From: Porphyromonadaceae bacterium UBA4277
GTDB taxonomy: Bacteria > Bacteroidota > Bacteroidia > Bacteroidales > Muribaculaceae
DNA: 27,051 nucleotides
Direction of reading: 5' to 3'
NCBI GenBank assembly: GCA_002395965.1
Contig: DGVT01000076.1
Location: 31,047-58,097, forward strand
Both the position numbers and the translations under genes were made by a program. The notes under the pieces were generated by a model. That model was given only the letters and a program-made list of their open reading frames with translations. It made no database searches and had not been told where the DNA came from. Each line of letters begins with the position of its first letter. Positions within the stretch are counted from its first letter, which is position 1. This document shows positions 8,154 through 17,395 of this stretch, one piece after another.

Positions 8154-9488
8154 ATGAAGAGAATAGTAATATTAGGCGGCGGTGAGAGTGGAGCCGGAGC
8201 TGCCGTTCTGGCTAAGGTCAAGGAGTTTGACACCTTTCTGAGCGACATGGGCCAAATCAAGCCCAAGTACCAGCAATTACTCAACCGCTATGAAATAGAA
8301 TGGGAGCAAGGCACACACACTAAGGAGAAAATCCTCAATGCCGACGAGATTATCAAGAGCCCCGGCATCCCCGACACTGCGCCACTGATAGTCGAAGCAC
8401 GTGCCAAGGGCATTCCGGTAATCAGCGAGATAGAGTTTGCCGGCCGCTACACCCACTCTAAGATGGTGTGCATCACCGGCAGCAACGGCAAGACAACTAC
8501 CACCATGCTCACCTATCACATCCTGCAGAAGGCCGGCCTCGACGTGGGCCTGGCCGGCAACGTGGGCAACAGCCTGGCCCTGCAAGTGGCCACCGACCCG
8601 CACGAGGTGTATGTGATAGAGCTGAGCAGCTTCCAGCTCGACGGCATGTATGAGTTCAAGGCCAACGTGGCTGTGCTGCTCAACATCACTCCCGACCACC
8701 TCGACCGCTACGACTACAAGATGGAGAACTATGTGGCTGCAAAATTCCGCATCGTGCAGAACCAGACTGCCGACGACTCGTTCATCTTCTGGCATGACGA
8801 TCCCGTGATTGCAGCACAGCTCAAGCACATGAACATTGAAAGCCGAATGCTGCCATTCAGTGCCGACACCGAGCAGGGGTGTGCAGCCTATGTCAAGGAC
8901 GGAATACTCACCTTCGACATCGACGGCCGCCACTGGGACGTGCCTGCCGCCGAACTGGCTCTGCAAGGCCGCCACAACATGTATAACAGCATGGCTGCCG
9001 GTCTGAGTGCCACACTGCTCGACGTGAAGAGCGACGTAATACGCAAAGCGCTGGCCGACTTCGAGGCTGTGGAGCACCGGCTGGAATATGTGCGCACCCT
9101 CGATGGCGTGCGTTACATCAACGACTCTAAGGCCACCAATGTCAACTCCACCTGGTATGCACTCGAGAGCGTTAAAGAGCCGGTAGTGCTCATCCTCGGC
9201 GGCAAGGACAAGGGCAACGACTACTCAGAGATTGAGCAGTTTGTAAAAGACAAGGTTAAAGCCATTGTGTGCCTGGGCGTGGACAATGCCAAGCTGCACG
9301 CGTTCTTCGACGGCAAGGTGCCTGTGGTGACCGATGCGCGCTCGATGGCAGAGTGCGTGAGCCGCTGCCGCGACCTGGCCACCGCCGGCGACACCGTGCT
9401 GCTGTCGCCATGCTGCGCAAGCTTCGACCTGTTCAAGAGCTACGAAGACCGCGGCAAGCAGTTCAAGGACTGCGTCAACCGCCTTTAA
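8154..9488 (+). CDS. murD: UDP-N-acetylmuramoyl-L-alanine--D-glutamate ligase MurD
   Basis: Cytoplasmic ATP-dependent ligase that adds D-glutamate to UDP-MurNAc-L-Ala. The 444 residues match the family. Features seen: a Rossmann-like N-terminal start (RIVILGGGESGAGAA), the P-loop GSNGKTTT with Lys113, ELSSFQLD, the NITPDHLDR stretch, HRLEYV, the NDSKATN motif of the C-terminal half, and LLSPCCASFD near the end, which closely matches the usual MurD C-terminal signature. It sits 52 bases after mraY and 52 before ftsW, with no terminator on either side, consistent with one operon. Confidence 0.96.
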   Translation: MKRIVILGGGESGAGAAVLAKVKEFDTFLSDMGQIKPKYQQLLNRYEIEWEQGTHTKEKILNADEIIKSPGIPDTAPLIVEARAKGIPVISEIEFAGRYTHSKMVCITGSNGKTTTTMLTYHILQKAGLDVGLAGNVGNSLALQVATDPHEVYVIELSSFQLDGMYEFKANVAVLLNITPDHLDRYDYKMENYVAAKFRIVQNQTADDSFIFWHDDPVIAAQLKHMNIESRMLPFSADTEQGCAAYVKDGILTFDIDGRHWDVPAAELALQGRHNMYNSMAAGLSATLLDVKSDVIRKALADFEAVEHRLEYVRTLDGVRYINDSKATNVNSTWYALESVKEPVVLILGGKDKGNDYSEIEQFVKDKVKAIVCLGVDNAKLHAFFDGKVPVVTDARSMAECVSRCRDLATAGDTVLLSPCCASFDLFKSYEDRGKQFKDCVNRL

Positions 9489-9540
9489 TCACATCACTCA
9501 TCACCATCATTTCACCACCATCTCACAAACCGTTTATCTT

Positions 9541-10833
9541 ATGACCGAAGAAAAACAGACACGCTTCAACGAGATAGCCCAAAAACATGGCGACCCATGG
9601 ATTTGGGGCATCTATCTCGCTTTAATTGTAATCTCAATCGTGGAAAGCTACAGTGCCTCGAGCCGCGAAGTGGCCTCATCGGCCAACATCTATGCCCCCG
9701 TCATCAAGCAGTGCGCATTCCTGGGCATCGGGGCGCTGATGGTTTTCTTCCTGCATCGCATCGACTATAACAAGAGCGAGTTTCTGGTGGTGATGATTCC
9801 GGGGCTGGCGCTGGCCACGATCACACTGCTCATCTATGTCATGTTTTTTGGTGAAGTGATTAACGGCGCACGGCGCTCGGTGCGCATCTTGGGATTTACC
9901 TTGCAACCATCGGAGCTGGCTAAGCTGTCAATAGTCACCCTGCTGAGCTACATCCTGGCCAAGAGCCAGAAAAACCGCGACGTGAGCAACAAGGGAATGG
10001 CAGCGGCTGCCATCGCCGTGCTCATCTATGGTGCCACGATGATCAAGAGCGGTATGACCAACACTTTCATCCTGATGGCAATCAGTTTGTCGATGATGTT
10101 GATAGGCGGTGCCAAACTGAAGAAAATCGGCATCGTGCTGTGTGTGTATGCCGTGCTGGGAGGTGGCGCCTACGTCCTCAAGCAGCATAACAAGAAAATA
10201 GAGACTGCATTCAATACCGAGACTGTCGATAATGAAGACCGCACCCAGCTGCGTGTCGGCCGATTGACGGCATGGCTCAATCGCGACATGCTCGTACACC
10301 AGCCCATCACCGACTATAACCAGCAGGAAATGTTCTCCCGCATGGCTCAGGCTCACGGCGGGTGGCACGGTGTGGGGCCGGGGCGTTCGCGCGAATGCAG
10401 CCGCTTGCCACTTGCGTTCTCCGACTATATCTACTCTATCATCATCGAGGAAACAGGGCTCATAGGCGGCATATTCGTGCTAATTCTTTACTTGTGGCTA
10501 CTGGCGCGAGCTGCAATGATAGTGCGTCGCAGCCGGCGCGTGTTGCCCAGTCTGCTCATCATCGGTATGGCGTCAATGATTACCATCCAGGCACTGTTTC
10601 ACATGGCCATCAACGTGGGCGTGTTTCCTGTGTCGGGGCAGCCTCTGCCGCTCATCTCCATGGGTGGAACAAGCATCATCGTCATGAGTGTGGCATTCGG
10701 TATCATGCTCAGCGTGAGCCGCACCATAGCCAACTACAACAACCGCAACAACAAGCAGGAAGAAGCCATCCTGCCCGAGGGACTCGATGCCGAAAATCCC
10801 ACGCAAATTCCGCCAAAGAACGTCTGGAAATAG
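9541..10833 (+). CDS. ftsW: Septal peptidoglycan polymerase FtsW (SEDS family)
   Basis: Polytopic membrane glycosyltransferase that polymerises lipid II at the septum as the partner of FtsI. The 430 residues contain about ten hydrophobic segments. SEDS hallmarks are visible: LQPSELAKLS in the N-terminal half, the GVGPGRSRE loop, DYIYSIIIEETG with its conserved acidic residues, and PVSGQPLPLISMGGTS near the end. RodA is the alternative within the family, but the position between murD and murG in a dcw cluster argues for FtsW. The C-terminus is a hydrophilic cytoplasmic tail. Confidence 0.95.
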   Translation: MTEEKQTRFNEIAQKHGDPWIWGIYLALIVISIVESYSASSREVASSANIYAPVIKQCAFLGIGALMVFFLHRIDYNKSEFLVVMIPGLALATITLLIYVMFFGEVINGARRSVRILGFTLQPSELAKLSIVTLLSYILAKSQKNRDVSNKGMAAAAIAVLIYGATMIKSGMTNTFILMAISLSMMLIGGAKLKKIGIVLCVYAVLGGGAYVLKQHNKKIETAFNTETVDNEDRTQLRVGRLTAWLNRDMLVHQPITDYNQQEMFSRMAQAHGGWHGVGPGRSRECSRLPLAFSDYIYSIIIEETGLIGGIFVLILYLWLLARAAMIVRRSRRVLPSLLIIGMASMITIQALFHMAINVGVFPVSGQPLPLISMGGTSIIVMSVAFGIMLSVSRTIANYNNRNNKQEEAILPEGLDAENPTQIPPKNVWK

Positions 10834-10892
10834 CGGCACTGATATTAAAATGCGCATTCATTAAAAGACTTCATTTGGCAGAGGATGCTTTG

Positions 10893-10900
10893 TAGCTTTG
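10893..10900 (+). promoter_or_regulatory. Possible internal promoter (-7 box) before murG
   Basis: TAGCTTTG matches the Bacteroidota -7 consensus TAnnTTTG, in the 137-base gap between ftsW and murG. A TTTG lies 15 bases upstream, closer than usual. A small inverted repeat (GGATTT/AAATCC, 10920-10937) lies in the presumed leader. Confidence 0.35.
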
Positions 10901-10970
10901 TTGGCTTAATTAAAAATCAGGATTTATATAGAAATCCAGACAATTACAGAAATATAAAAACTGACATATC

Positions 10971-12074
10971 ATGAGTGGAAAAAGATTCTTGATCAGTGGC
11001 GGCGGCACGGGAGGCCACATCTTCCCTGCGCTGTCGATAGCCGGCGAGATACGCCGGCGCATGCCTGATGCCGACATCCTGTTTGTGGGTGCCGAGGGGC
11101 GTATGGAGATGGAACGTGTGCCGGCTGCAGGCTACCCAATCAAAGGGCTGCCGGTGAGCGGTTTCGACCGCAAGCACCTGTTGCGCAACGTGAAAGTGGT
11201 GGCCCGCTTGCTCAAGAGTATGCGCATGGCCAGGCAGATTCTCAAGGAGTTCCGTCCCGACATTGCCATCGGCGTGGGTGGCTACGCCAGCGGCCCGATG
11301 CTCAAAGCGGCTCAGAAGGCCGGCATTCCCACCCTGCTGCAAGAGCAAAACTCCTATGCCGGTGTGACCAACAAGATGCTGGCTGCCAAAGCCCGCTGCA
11401 TCTGTGTGGCTTACGAAGGAATGGAACGCTTCTTCCCCAAAGAGAAAATCGTGCTTACCGGCAACCCTGTGCGCCAGAACCTGGTGGAATGTGATGCCAC
11501 TCCTGAGGAAGCTCGCAAGGCAATGGGCATGGATGCCAACCGCAAGACGGTGCTGGTGATAGGCGGCAGCCTTGGTGCCCGCACGATCAATAATGCCATG
11601 ATCGACGGGCTGGCTCGCCTGGGACAGCACGACGACCTGCAAGTGGTGTGGCAAAGCGGTAAATTCTACGACGAACAGTGTCGCGAGGCACTGGCTGCTG
11701 CGGGTGTGAAAAACGTGGTGCAGATGCCGTTTATCAGTAACATGGACATGGCTTATCGCGCGGCCGACTTGGTGGTGAGCCGGGCCGGAGCCAGCAGCAT
11801 CAGCGAGCTGCAACTGCTCGGCAAGGCGTGCATACTGGTGCCGTCGCCTAATGTGGCCGAAGACCACCAGACGAAAAACGCCCTTGCGCTGGCTAATCGC
11901 CAGGCTGCAATCATGATTCCTGACGCCGAGGCCGCCAATCGTCTCATCGACACTGTGATACGCACGGCTACCGACCAAGCGGTGCTCGACACGCTTGCCG
12001 CTAATGTGGCACAAATGGCTCTGCGCGACTCGGCTCAGCACATAGTTGATGAGGTGGAGAAGCTAATTAATTAA
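10971..12074 (+). CDS. murG: UDP-N-acetylglucosamine--lipid I transferase MurG
   Basis: Peripheral membrane glycosyltransferase at the inner face of the cytoplasmic membrane; it adds GlcNAc to lipid I to give lipid II. The 367 residues are typical. The glycine-rich loop GGGTGGHIFPAL is at about 10-21, GVGGYASGP and LLQEQNSYAG follow in the N-terminal domain, and the C-terminal domain has VIGGSLGA and the UDP-GlcNAc-binding SRAGASSISE stretch followed by PSPNVAEDHQ. The ATG at 10971 is followed directly by the first beta strand. The gene is preceded by a possible internal promoter and followed by a repeat-rich gap. Confidence 0.96.
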   Translation: MSGKRFLISGGGTGGHIFPALSIAGEIRRRMPDADILFVGAEGRMEMERVPAAGYPIKGLPVSGFDRKHLLRNVKVVARLLKSMRMARQILKEFRPDIAIGVGGYASGPMLKAAQKAGIPTLLQEQNSYAGVTNKMLAAKARCICVAYEGMERFFPKEKIVLTGNPVRQNLVECDATPEEARKAMGMDANRKTVLVIGGSLGARTINNAMIDGLARLGQHDDLQVVWQSGKFYDEQCREALAAAGVKNVVQMPFISNMDMAYRAADLVVSRAGASSISELQLLGKACILVPSPNVAEDHQTKNALALANRQAAIMIPDAEAANRLIDTVIRTATDQAVLDTLAANVAQMALRDSAQHIVDEVEKLIN

Positions 12075-12109
12075 GGGCAAAAGGGTTAAGGGTTAAGAAA
12101 GTCGGAATG

Positions 12110-12125
12110 CCCGGAGAACTCCGGG
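12110..12125. terminator. GC-rich inverted repeat after murG
   Basis: CCCGGAG, two bases, then CTCCGGG form a perfect 7-bp inverted repeat 35 bases after the murG stop. No T-run follows, and murC continues on the same strand, so it may be an RNA processing or stability element rather than a terminator. It sits beside a short tract of about 9-base imperfect repeats (gtccgg/gaccccagtagtcccag). Confidence 0.35.
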
Positions 12126-12178
12126 GCCCCAGCAGTCCGGCGACCCCAGTAGTCCCAGAAGTGCACTTATCGTTAGCC

Positions 12179-12246
12179 ACTTGTGGCTTGTAACTACCAA
12201 GCAATGCTTGGCACTACTTGACCGCTTGTTTGCTCGTTTATTAAAA
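12179..12246 (+). repeat. Dispersed intergenic repeat upstream of murC
   Basis: This 68-base segment matches 6641-6708, upstream of mraY, with only about four substitutions and no gaps. It includes the same perfect palindrome CCAAGCAATGCTTGG (12197-12211) and the same gcttgttt-ctcgttta-taaaa end. In both places it stops 10-13 bases before the start codon of the next gene. Confidence 0.8.
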
Positions 12247-12259
12247 TAAAAACAAAACT

Positions 12260-13642
12260 ATGATTTCATTCAATTCACTATACTTTGTGGGTGCAGGCGG
12301 CATCGGTATGGCCGCCTTAGAAAGGTATTTTCTGTCGAAAGGCTATCGTGTGGCCGGCTACGACCGTACTCCCAGCGACCTGACGCAGGCACTTGAGGCC
12401 GAAGGCGTAGAACTTGCGTTCGATGAAGACCCCGCACTCATTCCCGACTATTGCCGTGACCCGGAGCACACTCTGGTCGTCTATACGCCTGCCGTACCCG
12501 CCGAGCACGCCGGCCTGAGCTGGTTTCGCCAGAACGGCTTCGAGGTGGTGAAACGTGCCAAGGTGCTGGGCATCGTCACCGAGCACAGCAAGAGCCTGTG
12601 CTTTGCCGGCACCCATGGCAAGACCACCACGTCGAGCATGGCAGCGCACATCATGCAGGTGAGCGGTACCGGCAGCAACGCCTTTTTGGGCGGTGTGCTG
12701 CGCAACTACGGCAGTAACTTCCTGCTGAGCAACGACAGCCCCTACTCGGTGATAGAGGCCGACGAGTTTGACCGCTCATTCCACCAGTTGAAGCCCTACA
12801 TCGCCGTGATCACGAGCACCGACCCCGACCACCTCGACATCTATGGCACCGAAGAGGCCTACCTTGAGAGCTTTGCCCACTTCACCGAGCTGATAGTCCC
12901 TGGCGGGGCACTCATCGTGCACACCGGGCTGAAGCTGACGCCGCGTCCGGCTCCTGGCGTGCGCACCTACACCTACGGACGCAACGATGGCGACTTCCAT
13001 GCCACTAACGTGCGCAAGGGTGGCGGCGAAATCGTCTTCGACATGGTCACCCCGTGGGAGACGCTCACCGACATCAGCCTGGGAGTGCCCGTTGACATCA
13101 ACATCGAGAACGCCATCGCTGCAATGGCTGCATGCCGGCTCATCGACACCGACGGCAATGCCATGCGGCAGGCCATGAAGACCTTCATGGGAGCCAAGCG
13201 CCGCTTCGAGTTCTGGCTTAAGGAAGATGGCGACAACGGCAAGGTGATGATCGACGACTATGCCCATCACCCCGACGAGTTGCGTGCCAGCATAACCAGC
13301 GTGCGCGACCTGTATCCCGGCCGCAAGCTCTCGGTGATATTCCAGCCGCATCTTTACACGCGCACACGCGACTTTGCCGACGACTTTGCCGATGCTTTGT
13401 CGCTTGCCGACGAGGTGATCTTGCTTCCCATCTACCCGGCTCGCGAACTGCCCATCCCCGGCGTGACCAGCGAAATTATTCTTGAAAAAGTTAAATGTGG
13501 TGAAAAACGAATTTATTCGAAAGAAAATTTGATTAGTTCGATACAAATGCTTAACTTTGAAGTCTTATTAACTGTGGGAGCCGGCGACATCTCTAACCTG
13601 CTTCCGCAAGTGTGCTGTGAGCTGAAGAAACAACGACATTGA
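12260..13642 (+). CDS. murC: UDP-N-acetylmuramate--L-alanine ligase MurC
   Basis: Cytoplasmic ligase that adds the first amino acid, L-alanine, to UDP-MurNAc. Seen in its 460 residues: an N-terminal Rossmann-type YFVGAGGIGMAAL segment, the ATP loop GTHGKTTTSS with Lys121, EADEFDRSF, TSTDPDHLDIYG, the MIDDYAHHPDE motif and the substrate-domain stretch IFQPHLYTRT. These fit MurC; the MurC-like ligase Mpl is an alternative, but the dcw position favours MurC. Its last bases overlap the TTG start of ftsQ (TTGA), implying coupled translation. Confidence 0.95.
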   Translation: MISFNSLYFVGAGGIGMAALERYFLSKGYRVAGYDRTPSDLTQALEAEGVELAFDEDPALIPDYCRDPEHTLVVYTPAVPAEHAGLSWFRQNGFEVVKRAKVLGIVTEHSKSLCFAGTHGKTTTSSMAAHIMQVSGTGSNAFLGGVLRNYGSNFLLSNDSPYSVIEADEFDRSFHQLKPYIAVITSTDPDHLDIYGTEEAYLESFAHFTELIVPGGALIVHTGLKLTPRPAPGVRTYTYGRNDGDFHATNVRKGGGEIVFDMVTPWETLTDISLGVPVDINIENAIAAMAACRLIDTDGNAMRQAMKTFMGAKRRFEFWLKEDGDNGKVMIDDYAHHPDELRASITSVRDLYPGRKLSVIFQPHLYTRTRDFADDFADALSLADEVILLPIYPARELPIPGVTSEIILEKVKCGEKRIYSKENLISSIQMLNFEVLLTVGAGDISNLLPQVCCELKKQRH

Positions 13643-14565
13643 AACATCTGATACAAAATATCATTTTGCTCATCCTGGTAGCCCTGCTTGTGGCCGGCGT
13701 GTGGTGGGCGCGGTCGCGCGAGACCGACGAGCTGTGCCGGCGCGTGACCGTGCAGATCGTGAACCAGGACAGCACAATGTTCGTCACCGAGCAAGGCGTG
13801 AAAGCCGAGTTGGCACAGAATGGTTTCAAGCTCGTGGGCAAGCCCATGTGGCAAATCAGCGCCGCGCGCATCGAGCAGACGCTCAGTAGCAGCCAGTATC
13901 TCGAGAATGTGGAGTGCGTCAAGGCCAAGAACGGTGAAATCATCATCCGCGCCAGCCAGCTTGTGCCGGTAATGCGAGTGTTTGAACCCGACGGCTCGTC
14001 CTACTATGTCAACGCCGACGGCAAGCGCATGAATGCCACCTCGTTCTACCACAGCGATGTGCCTGTGGTGCAGGGCAAGTTCACGAAGAAATTCCCTGCC
14101 ACCCGACTGCTGCCACTGGTGAAGTATGTGGAAAACGACTCGCTGCTGCGCTCACTGGTCACCATGTACACCATGCGCGACAGCAACAACATCTTCATCG
14201 TGCCCAGCATCTATGGCCACATCGTGAACATGGGCAGTGTGGCCAACATTGATAACAAATTTGAGAAGCTGAAGCTTTTCTACCGTGAGGTGTTGCCGGC
14301 CAAGGGCTGGGAGACCTACGACACCATCTCGGTAAAATGGGATCACCAGGTGGTGGCCACACTGCGCAAGAAGGTAGTGCAGGTGGCAATGACCTACGAC
14401 CCCGAGGACGACGAAGTCATTCCCGACCTGGAGACGATGGGAGTGGACGAGAACAATGCCACACTGGCCATCGACCCCAAAACCAAACAGAAAGCCAAGG
14501 CCTCAAAGCCGGCCACGAAGTCCGACAAGAAGCCTGAGGCAAAAGCGACCGCAAAGCCGCAATGA
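13639..14565 (+). CDS. ftsQ: Cell division protein FtsQ
   Basis: Bitopic membrane protein of the divisome that links FtsL/FtsB to the ring. The 308 residues start with one membrane segment (about 5-23, LIQNIILLILVALLVAGVWW), followed by a POTRA-like region (VTEQGVKAELAQNG, then NVECVKAKNGEIIIRASQL) and a beta-rich domain; the last 30 residues are a Lys/Ala/Pro-rich tail. The start is a TTG at 13639 overlapping the murC stop; no ATG lies near enough to keep the membrane segment. Sequence conservation of FtsQ is low, so position between murC and ftsA is an important part of the case. Confidence 0.88.
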   Translation: MKHLIQNIILLILVALLVAGVWWARSRETDELCRRVTVQIVNQDSTMFVTEQGVKAELAQNGFKLVGKPMWQISAARIEQTLSSSQYLENVECVKAKNGEIIIRASQLVPVMRVFEPDGSSYYVNADGKRMNATSFYHSDVPVVQGKFTKKFPATRLLPLVKYVENDSLLRSLVTMYTMRDSNNIFIVPSIYGHIVNMGSVANIDNKFEKLKLFYREVLPAKGWETYDTISVKWDHQVVATLRKKVVQVAMTYDPEDDEVIPDLETMGVDENNATLAIDPKTKQKAKASKPATKSDKKPEAKATAKPQ

Positions 14566-14611
14566 CAATCATCAACAAGGACACCACATAACAGAAAAAA
14601 CATCATCACAC

Positions 14612-15943
14612 ATGGAACAAAACCAATATATCGTTGCAATAGAAATCGGCAGCTCTAAAATCGTTGGGGCACTTGCCGAGAAGTCGTCGTCGGGTGTGCT
14701 CACGCTCACTCGCCTGGTAGAAGAGAAGATGACTAACTGCGTGCGCTACGGGACCGTTCTCAACGTTGAAAACGTGAAAAGCGGCATCATGCGCATCTTG
14801 AAGGACATTGAGGACTTTGAGGACGGCCGGGTGACCCAGGTGTATGTGGGCATCGCCGGGCGCTCACTTCACAGCGAGGTCAGCGAGGTGAACCGTAGCC
14901 TTGACGCCACCAAGCCCATCACCGACGACATCATCGACAACATCATGCGCGATGCCAGCCGCAACACCGTGAAGAACTACGAGACTATCGACGTGGTGCC
15001 GCGCACAATCTACGTTGACAAAAACGAGACAAAGACCCCGGTGGGCCAGATTGGCAGTTCCATTAAATTCAAGGTAAATCTGATTGTGGCCAAACCCATT
15101 GTGAAGATGAACCTCACTCGTGTGATGAGCATGAACTACGGCACCAGCGTGAAGCGCTACCTGGTCACGCCACTGGCCGCCAGCCAGTACATACTGAGCG
15201 ACAGCGAGCGCTCATTAGGATGTATGCTGGTTGACATCGGTGCCGAGACCTCGACCGTAGCCATCTACAAAGATGGCGCACTGATGTACCTGGCCACACT
15301 GCCACTGGGCGGACGCAACATCACCCGCGACATCATGAACGGATGCAGCGTGCTCGAGGAAACGGCCGAGCGCGTGAAGCAAAACATCAGCAACCCGCTC
15401 GACCCGAAGCATGTCGAGTCGTTCGTTATTGAGGGAGTGACCAGCAGCGAGGCCGCAAGCTACATCAGTGCACGCACCGACGAAATCATTGCCAATATCA
15501 ACAAGCAACTCGACTATGCACAGCTCTCAAAAGACGACGTGAGGTCAATCATCTTGATAGGCGGCGGCTCGCAGCTTCAGGGGTTGGCGCAACGCATGGA
15601 GGAAAAGACCGGCATTAAGGTCACCCTGGGACAAGCGCCCAAGACCTTGAGCATACGCGACCTGAGGTATAACAGGCCCGAATACATCAATGCACTCTCA
15701 CTCGTGGCCAAGGCGGCCGACGACATAAAATTCGGCGAGACCTGTCTCGAGCGCAACAACTACGGTAGCCCCGAGATTCTCAAGCCAGCCGGAGACACTG
15801 AAACCGACAGCAATGGCGATGACGAAAACAAAAAGAAGCCTGGCAAGGAAAAAGGCCCGAAAAAGAGATCAAAATGGTCGATTTGGAGAGAGAAATTAGG
15901 AAATCTCATCAATGAGGATGATGACGACGAAGACTACAAATAA
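14612..15943 (+). CDS. ftsA: Cell division protein FtsA (actin-like membrane tether of FtsZ)
   Basis: Actin-family ATPase that anchors FtsZ filaments to the membrane and recruits later divisome proteins. I take the ATG at 14612 (443 residues) because it gives MEQNQYIVAIEIGSSK, the normal FtsA N-terminus with the phosphate-1 motif; the frame stays open further upstream but overlaps ftsQ. Other marks are LVDIGAETSTVAIY (phosphate 2) and IILIGGGSQLQG (adenosine motif). The C-terminus has an amphipathic stretch (KKRSKWSIWREKLGNLI, 417-433) likely to be the membrane-targeting helix, followed unusually by an acidic tail (NEDDDDEDYK). The gene precedes ftsZ by 19 bases. Confidence 0.95.
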   Translation: MEQNQYIVAIEIGSSKIVGALAEKSSSGVLTLTRLVEEKMTNCVRYGTVLNVENVKSGIMRILKDIEDFEDGRVTQVYVGIAGRSLHSEVSEVNRSLDATKPITDDIIDNIMRDASRNTVKNYETIDVVPRTIYVDKNETKTPVGQIGSSIKFKVNLIVAKPIVKMNLTRVMSMNYGTSVKRYLVTPLAASQYILSDSERSLGCMLVDIGAETSTVAIYKDGALMYLATLPLGGRNITRDIMNGCSVLEETAERVKQNISNPLDPKHVESFVIEGVTSSEAASYISARTDEIIANINKQLDYAQLSKDDVRSIILIGGGSQLQGLAQRMEEKTGIKVTLGQAPKTLSIRDLRYNRPEYINALSLVAKAADDIKFGETCLERNNYGSPEILKPAGDTETDSNGDDENKKKPGKEKGPKKRSKWSIWREKLGNLINEDDDDEDYK

Positions 15944-15962
15944 TCCACAAAACGAACACATC

Positions 15963-17366
15963 ATGAAGGAAAATGGCAACAATCTCCCTCAACACAACAG
16001 GGATATCTATAATACAATAGACAATAATCCGGGGTTTGACATGGAGAAGAAGCAGCCCACCATCATCAAGGTCGTGGGTGTGGGCGGCGGTGGCAACAAC
16101 GCTGTCAACCACATGTATGAGCAGAACATCGACGGTGTGTCGTTTGTCGTGATCAATACCGACCAGCAGGCGCTCAACATGTCGCCCGTGCCCAACAGGT
16201 TGCTCATAGGCCCCAACACCACCAAGGGGTTGGGCGCCGGCAACATCCCCGAGCGAGCCAAAGACGCCGCCGACGAGAGCAAGGAAAAAATCGCCGAGCT
16301 CTTTGACGAAGAAACCAAGATGGTGTTTATCACCGCCGGCATGGGTGGCGGCACCGGCACCGGTGCGGCACCCGTAGTTGCCCGCATTGCACATGAGAAA
16401 GACAAGCTCACCATAGGCATCGTCACCATCCCATTCCTGTTTGAAGGACGCAAGAAGATTCTCAAGGCACTGGCCGGTGCCGACGAGATGGGAAAATACG
16501 TCGATGCACTGCTGATTATCAACAATCAGCGACTCATCGACATCTACCCCGATCTTGACTTTAACAACGCCTTCGGCAAGGCCGACGACACACTATCGAC
16601 GGCAGCACGCAGCATCAGCGAGATTATCACCGTGGAGGGCATGATAAACCTCGACTTCAACGATGTGAACACCACACTGCGCGACGGCCGAGTGGCAATT
16701 ATCAGCTCGGGCTATGGCGAGGGAGAGCACCGAGTGACTAAAGCCATCGAAGACGCACTCGACTCGCCACTGCTAAAAAATCGCGACGTGTTCGGCTCGC
16801 AAAAAGTGCTCATCAACGTCTATTTCAATCCCGATAGCGACAACCCATTCAAGGCTTCGGAGCTGAGCGAAATCGAAGATTTCATGGTCAACTTCAGCCA
16901 GGAGGTTGACGTGATCACCGGTGCCGCCTACGACCGCACTCTTGACGACAAAATCAAGGTCACGGTGCTTGCTGCGGGCTTCAAGGTGTCGCTCGACGGC
17001 GACGCTCCCGACGAGCCGGCAACTGCGCGCCCGCGCCACCGCAGCACCGCCGAAGAGCCATCGGTAACCACCAAGGAGGCCGCCGAGCGTCTCTCAAGCG
17101 AATATGGCAACGAGGCCATGCGCGACTACGAACGCAAGCAGACCGAAGCACAGTTCTTCATCCTCAAGCCCGAGGACATCGACAATGACGAACTAATCGA
17201 CCTGCTCGAGCGCACGCCGGCCTTCAAGCGCCACCCCGACAAGAAAAAAGCCATCGAGGAAAAACGCCTGCAGCGCCAGCAAGCCGCCGCGCAGCCCGAG
17301 ACCAAAGTTGCTGCGGCACCCAAGCCTGGCACCACGGCCACCATCGACTTCGGCGCCGGCGACTGA
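15963..17366 (+). CDS. ftsZ: Cell division protein FtsZ (first copy)
   Basis: Tubulin-like GTPase that polymerises into the division ring. From the ATG at 15963 it has 467 residues: an N-terminal extension of about 33 residues, the nucleotide loop GVGGGGNNAV at 39-48, the tubulin signature GGGTGTG at 128-134, and the T7 loop NLDFND at 229-234 with its catalytic acids. After the GTPase core comes a charged linker of about 55 residues, then a C-terminal module with ERTPAFKR (probably the partner-binding peptide), a basic KKKAIEEKRLQRQ helix and the end TIDFGAGD. An alternative start at 15912 would overlap ftsA; one at 16041 would remove the extension. It is followed by a hairpin and a second ftsZ. 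Confidence 0.96.
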   Translation: MKENGNNLPQHNRDIYNTIDNNPGFDMEKKQPTIIKVVGVGGGGNNAVNHMYEQNIDGVSFVVINTDQQALNMSPVPNRLLIGPNTTKGLGAGNIPERAKDAADESKEKIAELFDEETKMVFITAGMGGGTGTGAAPVVARIAHEKDKLTIGIVTIPFLFEGRKKILKALAGADEMGKYVDALLIINNQRLIDIYPDLDFNNAFGKADDTLSTAARSISEIITVEGMINLDFNDVNTTLRDGRVAIISSGYGEGEHRVTKAIEDALDSPLLKNRDVFGSQKVLINVYFNPDSDNPFKASELSEIEDFMVNFSQEVDVITGAAYDRTLDDKIKVTVLAAGFKVSLDGDAPDEPATARPRHRSTAEEPSVTTKEAAERLSSEYGNEAMRDYERKQTEAQFFILKPEDIDNDELIDLLERTPAFKRHPDKKKAIEEKRLQRQQAAAQPETKVAAAPKPGTTATIDFGAGD

Positions 17367-17395
17367 CATCGCAACACACTCAATTTTATAAACTT

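Noticed and set aside
8277..9077. A 266-codon open frame on the minus strand
   Set aside because: Shadow of murD; His- and Val-rich composition, no start context, no neighbours on that strand.
10944..12041. A 365-codon open frame on the minus strand
   Set aside because: It lies opposite murG, whose protein motifs are unmistakable; the translation is rich in His, Gln and Ala, as expected for the antisense of GC-rich genes.
14456..14611. A longer start for ftsA
   Set aside because: The extra 52 residues are Pro/Arg/Lys-rich, overlap ftsQ out of frame and precede the normal FtsA N-terminus at 14612.
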